From Promethearchaeota archaeon (lineage in GTDB: Archaea; Asgardarchaeota; Lokiarchaeia; Sigyniarchaeales; SOKP01): a stretch of 5,028 bases of DNA. How positions within the stretch are numbered: the stretch's first letter is position 1; every line of letters starts with the position of its first letter. A model generated the notes under the pieces. That model was not told the origin of the DNA, did no database searches, and worked only from the letters and a program-made list of their open reading frames with translations. Location: NCBI GenBank assembly GCA_030606095.1, contig JAUWHC010000242.1, positions 1 to 5,028 on the forward strand, in the 5' to 3' direction. The translations under genes and the position numbers were made by a program. Positions 1 through 4,196 of this stretch are shown piece by piece.

Positions 1-2
1 CC

Positions 3-248
3 ATTAATTGCTTGAGCATCCCCAATTCGGAATTATCTTCTATTCTTCCCGTAAGAGATAAGGGTATTGTATATTTCTTTTCAATGGCTACAAGTTTTAC
101 AAAAGCAGCTTTGGGAGCTGAAGGAATAGGAAAAGATGTGACTATGATTATAGGTAATGGTTATACCAAGAATCATGCTCAAATTACCTTAGATTTAGTA
201 CGAGAATCTGAAACTCTTAGAAGAATTTTCGAGGAAAAATACACTTAA
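3..248 (+). CDS. kdd: L-erythro-3,5-diaminohexanoate dehydrogenase, C-terminal part (5' end outside window)
   Basis: The frame is open to the left edge, so this is the last 81 residues of a longer protein; the family is about 340 residues long. The TTG at position 12 is internal and not a start. The fragment reads as a compact conserved tail with the segments YFFSMATSFTKAALGAEG and MIIGNGYTKNH, which I recognise from memory as the end of Kdd. That enzyme oxidises and deaminates L-erythro-3,5-diaminohexanoate with NAD+ to 5-amino-3-oxohexanoate in the cytoplasm, the third committed step of lysine fermentation. The nearby plus-strand kamA, first enzyme of the same route, supports the call. The gene ends in TAA and is followed by 71 noncoding bases before the next gene. 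The nucleotide-binding N-terminal domain cannot be seen. Another NAD-dependent amino-acid dehydrogenase remains possible. Confidence 0.72.
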   Translation: MNCLSIPNSELSSILPVRDKGIVYFFSMATSFTKAALGAEGIGKDVTMIIGNGYTKNHAQITLDLVRESETLRRIFEEKYT

Positions 249-271
249 AAAATAGATGAACATCATGAATA

Positions 272-303
272 GTATATATACAAATTTATAATAATTATTT
301 ATA
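272..303 (+). promoter_or_regulatory. TATA-like promoter for the first HEPN/MNT pair
   Basis: An alternating box GTATATATA lies at 272-280 in the 71-base gap after kdd. An archaeal start site about 25 bases further on would fall near 300-303, giving a leader of about 17 to 20 bases before the ATG at 320. There is no Shine-Dalgarno sequence in front of that ATG (TTAAGTAGA). The surrounding DNA is extremely AT-rich, so the box could occur by chance. Confidence 0.4.
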
Positions 304-319
304 CTATTATTTAAGTAGA

Positions 320-763
320 ATGGTATCAGAAGATTATAAAAATTGGCTAAAAGAGGCGAATTATGATCTTGAAACTTCCCAAATTCTAAAGAACCAAAAA
401 AGATATAATTCCTGTGCTTTTTATGCTCAACAAGCTACCGAAAAAATTTTAAAAAGCGCCTTGTTATTTAAAAATGAATCACCATGGGGGCATTCAACCA
501 GAGAGTTAGTGATTAGATTAGATGAATTGACCAAATTAGATTTTTCTTCACTAAGGCATAACGCTGTTGAATTGGATTTACATTACATTCCCTCAAGATA
601 TCCAAATGCCCATCCAAATTCAGCACCCCATGAAGTTTATGACGAGATTATTGCTCAAAAGGCGATAGAAAACGCAAATATAATATTCAAGAAAATCTTA
701 CCTCTTTTTGATAAAAAAAATAAAACTAAAGAAGATTTAAATGAAAAAAATAATACAAGATGA
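320..763 (+). CDS. HEPN-domain protein, putative toxin of a HEPN/MNT pair
   Basis: This 147-residue, mostly helical protein has the normal length of a stand-alone HEPN domain (PF05168 type). Visible features are the N-terminal helix with WLKEANYDLETS (residues 9-20), the hallmark second helix FYAQQATEKILKSAL (34-48), and the segment LHYIPSRYPNAHP (87-99) that ends in an Arg-x4-His motif (R93, H98), the HEPN RNase signature. The last 20 residues are a lysine-rich charged tail. HEPN proteins next to minimal nucleotidyltransferases are usually RNA-cutting toxins silenced by their partner; that role is inferred here. The Tyr found after the motif in HepT-type toxins is missing (His is followed by Pro-Asn), so control by tyrosine AMPylation at that site is not expected. 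The stop codon lies inside the next gene, a 23-base overlap that suggests translational coupling. ATG 320 is the natural start because it precedes the conserved first helix. Confidence 0.87.
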   Translation: MVSEDYKNWLKEANYDLETSQILKNQKRYNSCAFYAQQATEKILKSALLFKNESPWGHSTRELVIRLDELTKLDFSSLRHNAVELDLHYIPSRYPNAHPNSAPHEVYDEIIAQKAIENANIIFKKILPLFDKKNKTKEDLNEKNNTR

Positions 764-1142
764 ATTGAATTCATTTTTAAGTAGTGTTAAGGAACGAATT
801 GCTTTAGAATGTGTCATTTTATTTGGATCTCAAGCAAGAGGAGATTTCACGCAGTATAGTGATATTGATTTGATAATAATTGCTGATTTTAAAGAAGATT
901 TTTTTAATAGAATTTTAAGTTTGTTAAAATTGAATGAAAGTAAGTACAATTTTGAAATTTTTTGTTATACAGCTAATGAATTCGATACTATGTTTGAAAA
1001 AGGTAATGCATTAATACTAGATTCCATTAATGAAGGAATTCCCTTACAAGGCAAATCTTTTTTTAATTTTTACAAAGAAAAACTAAATCAACTATTTAAA
1101 AGTGGTTTAAAAAGATCAAATTGTACTTGGATTCTAGTCTAG
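741..1142 (+). CDS. Minimal nucleotidyltransferase (MNT), putative antitoxin partner of the HEPN protein
   Basis: This 133-residue protein has the minimal nucleotidyltransferase fold of the DNA polymerase beta superfamily (PF01909 type). The signature GSQARGDFTQYSDIDL (residues 29-44) has the classic spacing: Gly-Ser, ten residues, then Asp-x-Asp with metal ligands D41 and D43. A beta strand with FEIFCYT (71-77) sits where the third acidic ligand is expected, and E72 is the candidate. The C-terminus (GLKRSNCTWILV) resembles the usual end of this family. In characterised type VII systems (HepT/MntA) the MNT protein adds AMP to the HEPN toxin and blocks its RNase; applying this here is inference. 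The gene starts inside the end of the HEPN gene, in another frame, without its own ribosome binding site. It ends with TAG, and reading through would add only four residues before a TAA. Confidence 0.87.
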   Translation: MKKIIQDELNSFLSSVKERIALECVILFGSQARGDFTQYSDIDLIIIADFKEDFFNRILSLLKLNESKYNFEIFCYTANEFDTMFEKGNALILDSINEGIPLQGKSFFNFYKEKLNQLFKSGLKRSNCTWILV

Positions 1143-1153
1143 GAAGGTTTATT

Positions 1154-1213
1154 TTAATCCTTTTCACAATACCAACTGAGAGAGCTTAGGATTGTATCGT
1201 CAAAAGGACGCAT
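1154..1213 (-). pseudogene. Possible short coding remnant, 19 codons
   Basis: On the minus strand, ATG at 1213 opens a 19-residue frame (MRPFDDTILSSLSWYCEKD, then TAA) with a natural amino-acid mix unlike random AT-rich translation. Just upstream, in another frame, about ten codons read AIIATNKVIL. Together they look like the shredded C-terminal end of a lost gene. I cannot assign a family. The piece is too short to be sure, and the same bases can be folded into the inverted-repeat structure listed separately. Confidence 0.22.
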
Positions 1214-1223
1214 TAAAGGATTA
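1155..1223. repeat. Nested inverted repeats, possible three-way-junction structure
   Basis: A 9-base perfect inverted repeat (TAATCCTTT at 1155-1163, AAAGGATTA at 1215-1223) encloses two hairpins. The first pairs ACAAT 1166-1170 with ATTGT 1191-1195 and, inside it, CTGAG 1176-1180 with CTTAG 1185-1189 around the loop AGAG. The second pairs CGTC 1198-1201 with GACG 1207-1210 around AAAAG. The 69 bases contain about 36% G+C, above the surroundings. A 9-base inverted repeat alone is expected by chance in DNA this AT-rich, so only the nesting is notable. No known RNA family is recognised. Confidence 0.25.
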
Positions 1224-1227
1224 CTTT

Positions 1228-1256
1228 ATTTGTCGCAATTATTGCTTAAGACAAAT
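1228..1256. repeat. Imperfect hairpin
   Basis: ATTTGTC at 1228-1234 is complementary to GACAAAT at 1250-1256. Between them GCAATTATTGC (1235-1245) can form a 4-bp inner stem, leaving TTAA as a bulge on one side. It could form an RNA hairpin behind the first HEPN/MNT pair, which ends about 90 bases earlier. It lacks a T-run of the intrinsic-terminator kind, so a terminator role is not supported. Confidence 0.25.
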
Positions 1257-1305
1257 TAATTAAATTTTCAAAGAAAAATAGACATAGGAAAAAGGAAAGA
1301 TATAA

Positions 1306-1541
1306 TTAAATTTTAAGATTTTCAAATTCTTTGGAGAAATTGGTAAGATGCTCATTAATTGTAGGATCTTCTAGATTAAGTTATAGAGGTTATCAGGATT
1401 ATCAAAATTAGTTTATAATTGATCAGGAAGAACTTGTTCTCGCCAATCTTTTATAGAAATTAATATTTCATTTCCGTCTTCATCATAACATATAATCATC
1501 TCATCTTCTTCGTTAAGATTTTCGCTATTATTATCGTTCAT
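1306..1541 (-). pseudogene. Broken small gene, possibly a remnant of a TPR-type protein
   Basis: From ATG 1541 the minus strand encodes 42 residues: an acidic start, then CYDEDGNEILISIKDWRE and VLPDQL, ending in TAA at 1415-1413. Past this stop the same frame still reads like protein (NFDNPDNLYNLI) up to a TAG at 1373-1371. A shifted frame then continues from 1374 with LEDPTINEHLTNFSKEFENL and ends in TAA at 1308-1306. Protein-like sequence across a stop and a frameshift is the mark of a decayed gene. From memory, the arrangement CYDE-GNE-x-W-x-VLP-x-L followed by W/F-D-N-P-D-x-LY resembles the N-terminus of some tetratricopeptide-repeat proteins, whose repeats would have been deleted here. 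That assignment is weak. The 42-residue product has a plausible ribosome binding site and could still be made. Confidence 0.5.
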
Positions 1542-1551
1542 TTCAGTTCAT

Positions 1552-1573
1552 ACCTCGATTTTAATAAATAAAC
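1552..1573 (-). promoter_or_regulatory. Ribosome binding site and TATA-like box of the minus-strand small gene
   Basis: On the minus strand GAGGT (1556-1552) lies ten bases before ATG 1541 and matches the archaeal/bacterial anti-Shine-Dalgarno core. It is one of the few such sites in the window and supports ATG 1541 as a true ancestral start. TTTATTTATTAA within 1573-1561 is a TATA-like box just upstream. The box is weakly supported because the region is AT-rich. Confidence 0.35.
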
Positions 1574-1593
1574 ATTTCAAAACATACAAATTT

Positions 1594-1631
1594 GGGAGTA
1601 ATAGTATTAAGAGTAATAGGGATTTTCTCCC
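1594..1631. promoter_or_regulatory. Repeat cluster upstream of kamA, possible operator
   Basis: GAGTAATAG occurs twice, at 1596-1604 and 1611-1619, 15 bases apart. The cluster is bordered by GGGAG (1594-1598) and CTCCC (1627-1631), and it also contains GGGA/TCCC around TTTTC (1619-1631). It lies 68 to 105 bases before the kamA start and about 50 bases before the start of the divergent broken gene, so a regulator binding here could act on either. No known operator is recognised. Confidence 0.25.
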
Positions 1632-1698
1632 ATAGACACCTAAACCTTAACAAATAAGAAACCTTAAATTAAAATAGTTATCATAATTTGTAATCATT

Positions 1699-2937
1699 AT
1701 GAGAGTAAATAGACGAAAAGAGTTATTTAACGAAGTAGGCGACGAGGATTGGAATAATTGGCGCTGGCAATTTAAGAATAGAATAAACACTTTAGAAGAC
1801 CTTAAACAATACATTCCTCTGACTAAAGAGGAAGACGATCCAAAAATCTTAGAAGAGTTGAGAATGGCAATCACACCTTATTACTTGTCGTTAATTGACC
1901 CTCACGATCCATACGATCCTATAAGAAAACAGGCTATCCCTACTATCCACGAATTATACAGATCGTCAAGTGATCTTGTAGATCCTCTTCACGAAGATGT
2001 TGATTCACCCGTTCCAGGTCTAACTCATAGATATCCTGATCGAGTTTTATTTTTAGTTACTGAAAATTGTTCGATGTATTGCAGACACTGTACACGCAAG
2101 CGATTTGCCGGTCATCACGATAAAGCACCTCCCCAACCACAAATCGATAAGTGTATCGAATATATACAAGAAACTCCAACTATAAGAGATGTCCTCTTAT
2201 CTGGAGGCGATGCCTTATTAATTTCTGATAAAAAATTAGAAGATATCCTGGCTAGACTAAAGGAAATACCTCATGTGGAAATTATTAGAATAGGTTCTCG
2301 AACGCCCGTAGTTATGCCTCAAAGAATCACTCCGGAGCTATGTGAAATGCTTAAAAAGTACCATCCAATTTGGTTCAATACCCACTTTAATCATTCTAAT
2401 GAAATAACAAAAGATTCTAAAAAAGCTTGCGAAATGCTAGCAGATGCGGGAATCCCACTTGGTAATCAATCAGTATTACTGAGAGGAGTTAACGATTGTA
2501 TTCACGTCATGAAAAAATTAGTTCAAGACTTGGTAAAAATTAGAGTAAGACCTTACTATATTTATCAATGCGATCTCTCTGTTGGTCTTGAGCATTTTAG
2601 AACCCGCGTTGCTCAAGGTATTGAAATTATTGAAGGATTAAGGGGGCACACATCTGGTCTATGTGTTCCTACATTCGTAGTAGATGCTCCAGGGGGCGGA
2701 GGAAAGATACCTGTTATGCCTGATTATACAATTTCTCAGGGAAATAAACGGGTTGTGTTAAGAAATTTTGAGGGTGTTATTACAACATACGAAGAACCAG
2801 ATGACTATATTCCAGGCTGTCATTGCGAAGAAATTGAGAAGCAAATTGGTGTATCGGCATTATTAAGCGGCCAAAAAATGACAATTGAACCTGAAGATTT
2901 GGAAAGGAATGTGAGGAAAAGGAAATTGAGCAAATAA
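1699..2937 (+). CDS. kamA: Lysine 2,3-aminomutase (radical SAM, PLP-dependent)
   Basis: KamA converts L-lysine to L-beta-lysine in the cytoplasm, the first step of lysine fermentation; beta-lysine can alternatively feed osmolyte synthesis. At 412 residues it matches the clostridial enzyme (about 416) closely along its whole length, judged from memory. The radical-SAM cluster motif is CSMYCRHC with C124, C128 and C131, followed by R133 at the substrate-carboxylate position. D292 (YQCDLS) and D329 (VVDAPGG) match the lysine-binding aspartates, and K336 in PGGGGK is the PLP lysine. The C-terminal zinc-site cysteines are partly present: C267 (GVNDC), C374 and C376 (PGCHC). The third cysteine of the usual CxCxxC is missing and the loop is about five residues shorter. 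ATG 1699 gives the family's normal N-terminus (NRRKELF). No Shine-Dalgarno is seen, and the AT stretch at 1664-1676 may hold the promoter. Kdd upstream supports a catabolic role, but the two genes are not adjacent. Confidence 0.96.
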   Translation: MRVNRRKELFNEVGDEDWNNWRWQFKNRINTLEDLKQYIPLTKEEDDPKILEELRMAITPYYLSLIDPHDPYDPIRKQAIPTIHELYRSSSDLVDPLHEDVDSPVPGLTHRYPDRVLFLVTENCSMYCRHCTRKRFAGHHDKAPPQPQIDKCIEYIQETPTIRDVLLSGGDALLISDKKLEDILARLKEIPHVEIIRIGSRTPVVMPQRITPELCEMLKKYHPIWFNTHFNHSNEITKDSKKACEMLADAGIPLGNQSVLLRGVNDCIHVMKKLVQDLVKIRVRPYYIYQCDLSVGLEHFRTRVAQGIEIIEGLRGHTSGLCVPTFVVDAPGGGGKIPVMPDYTISQGNKRVVLRNFEGVITTYEEPDDYIPGCHCEEIEKQIGVSALLSGQKMTIEPEDLERNVRKRKLSK

Positions 2938-2952
2938 AATTTTATGGAAAGT

Positions 2953-3372
2953 CTAAAATAATTTTTTTTGGTTTTTCAACAAGGTAATTTTTTCTTGAAT
3001 GCTTTGGAATTGATTGGATTCACATCTTCTAGCCATATCTTTCCATATTACCCTAAATTGATAAAAATATTCTGATATTTCAAGTGGATCTCCAAATAAT
3101 ACGTGATATATTTCTGCGATTTCAATTTTTAAATAAAGTGGTAAAAGCTCAAAAATTTTAACATCATAATTATGAGGAATTTTCTCTAACAAGGACAACC
3201 AAATTTTAAAATTAGCTTTTTTATCTTTAATTTTTGTAATTACAGCAACATCTAAATCGGATCGACCTAGGATAAAATTTTCAGAAATGAAACTGCCGTA
3301 GAGAATCGTCCAATGACCTTTACAAATTTCTAAATCTTTTTTAATCTTAATTAGAGAATTCGATTTTCTCAT
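2953..3372 (-). CDS. MntA-type nucleotidyltransferase, antitoxin of the HepT/MntA pair
   Basis: This 139-residue minimal nucleotidyltransferase has the catalytic region ILYGSFISENFILGRSDLDV (residues 23-42). It contains Gly-Ser at 26-27, Asp ligands D39 and D41, and a third candidate D70 in YDVKIFE. The spacing is unusual: eleven residues between GS and DxD instead of ten, and the common Ala-Arg-Gly after GS is absent. The C-terminal half (LPLYLKIEIAEIYHVLFGD and the helices after it) has the layout of MntA antitoxins. The known family role is adding AMP units to a Tyr of the HepT toxin, which silences its RNase. Its ATG overlaps the hepT stop as ATGA (3372-3369), so the two were co-translated. 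It ends with TAG only 15 bases from the kamA stop, converging on it. The frame is intact although the toxin gene is interrupted. Activity is not certain because of the altered motif. Confidence 0.85.
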   Translation of the reverse strand: MRKSNSLIKIKKDLEICKGHWTILYGSFISENFILGRSDLDVAVITKIKDKKANFKIWLSLLEKIPHNYDVKIFELLPLYLKIEIAEIYHVLFGDPLEISEYFYQFRVIWKDMARRCESNQFQSIQEKITLLKNQKKLF

Positions 3373-3761
3373 TTATTATCACTTCGACTTTTTTTTGCGA
3401 AAGTTATTAACGTATTTACTACTTCGTTTTTATTTTGGAGTACTAAATCCTCTTCTATCTTGTTGTACTTGTGTACAAGAACATTTCTCAAACCAATCCA
3501 TTGATGCAGTCTTTTTATGAGATTTGGTGAAAATATAGAAAGTTCATCCAACGCATCCAAATTAGAATAATCGTCTTTAACGGTTATACCTAAATCTTTG
3601 CACAGCATCGCAACAACATCCATTGTAGCATCAATTGATATCTAAAGACGATAAAAAAGAGCATCTAGAAAAAAATAATTTTCATCAATTTTTTCTGGTA
3701 AATTAGTAATCTTATCTATAATAAACTCTAATTTTCTTTTATATTGATTCTTGCGATTCAT
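3369..3761 (-). pseudogene. HepT-type HEPN toxin gene interrupted by an in-frame amber codon
   Basis: Reading the minus strand from ATG 3761 gives one continuous frame of 130 sense or stop positions, the normal HepT size (DUF86/PF01934). TAG at 3644-3642 is codon 40 and the only interruption. Before it are 39 residues (ending ENYFFLDALFYRL). After it come ISIDATMDVVAMLCKDLG and, at codons 92-99, RNVLVHKY, the complete HepT motif Arg-x4-His-x-Tyr holding the RNase residues (R92, H97) and the Tyr that MntA modifies (Y99). Known HepT proteins often carry Gln at the interrupted position, as I recall, so a single CAG-to-TAG change explains it. An internal ATG at 3623 (codon 47) could restart translation and give 84 residues lacking the first helix and part of the second. 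The gene overlaps the antitoxin gene by ATGA. Nonsense mutation is the simplest reading; amber read-through or a sequencing error is possible. Confidence 0.82.
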
Positions 3762-3787
3762 TATGTTAATTTTTACTTTTCACTCTA

Positions 3788-3853
3788 TTAATTTTTTCTA
3801 TTTTCATCATAAGGGATTATTTTTAATTCTTCATCTTTCTTAAATTCCGCTAA
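3788..3853 (-). pseudogene. Possible 21-codon gene tail
   Basis: A short minus-strand frame between a TAG (3856-3854) and a TAA (3790-3788) reads LAEFKKDEELKIIPYDENRK plus Asn. It has the charged, protein-like composition of a C-terminus and lies just upstream of hepT. It has no start codon at its beginning. It abuts the plus-strand remnant that begins at 3854, so the border may be an old junction between two gene fragments. It is too short for any family call and may be chance. Confidence 0.18.
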
Positions 3854-4181
3854 CTATTTATAAATTTAGACGCTCTCAATTTTTATTGGGATAAATATCT
3901 ACAGATATCCAATAGCTTTAATCAACAAAATTCAATAAGAGTAATTGTTGTAACTATTCCAATTTTAACCATTTTAGACTCTGGAAGAGGAATCAAATAA
4001 TATTGATGGATTTATAGAAAATATTCCTGTTCAGATAAAACCCATTACATACAAACAAAAACAGGCTTTATCTGAGGAAATGAATATTGAAATCCTTTAT
4101 TATGATAAAAAAAAGGATAGGATTAATTTCGAAAATCCAGATAAATTCTATAGAATTAAAAAGCAAACAACTTTATTTTAA
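3854..4181 (+). pseudogene. Frameshifted C-terminal remnant, possibly of a restriction endonuclease
   Basis: Two plus-strand frames read as consecutive pieces of one protein. The first (3854-3997) gives INLDALNFYWDKYLQIS, then SIRVIVVTIPILTILDS, and runs into TAA at 3998. The second opens after a TAG at 3975-3977 and gives LEEESNNIDGFIENIPVQIK, then PITYKQKQALSEEMNIEILY and a lysine-rich end closing with TAA at 4179-4181. A loss of two bases in the run GACTCTGG near 3980 would account for the shift. No start codon precedes the first piece, so the N-terminal part is gone. The remnant faces the DNA methyltransferase tail to tail, 15 bases apart. Restriction genes often pair with such methyltransferases, and the QIK segment could be part of a PD-(D/E)xK-like nuclease core, but I do not recognise a specific family. 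Confidence 0.5.
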
Positions 4182-4196
4182 AATTTATGAAATCCA

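Noticed and set aside
12..14. TTG as the start of the first coding region
   Set aside because: The frame stays open to the left edge and the residues before the TTG fit the rest of the protein, so it is an internal Leu codon of a truncated gene.
1647..1874. Minus-strand reading frame over the kamA start
   Set aside because: It lies antisense to conserved kamA codons, has Ser/Leu/Phe-rich low-complexity content and no motif.
2935..2980. Rho-independent terminator between kamA and the second MNT gene
   Set aside because: The T-run there belongs to the end of the minus-strand coding sequence, and no GC-rich stem precedes it.
3621..3623. ATG as the real start of an 84-residue HEPN protein
   Set aside because: The same frame upstream encodes the missing HepT N-terminus from ATG 3761, broken only by one TAG. 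The short form would lack part of the HEPN helices.
3642..3644. Genome-wide reassignment of TAG to an amino acid
   Set aside because: Both MNT genes appear to end properly at TAG at normal family length, so TAG works as a stop in this genome.
3770..3814. Minus-strand frame MMKIEKINRVKSKN upstream of hepT as a leader peptide
   Set aside because: It is fourteen lysine-rich codons in AT-rich DNA, with no ribosome binding site or attenuator-like pairing seen.
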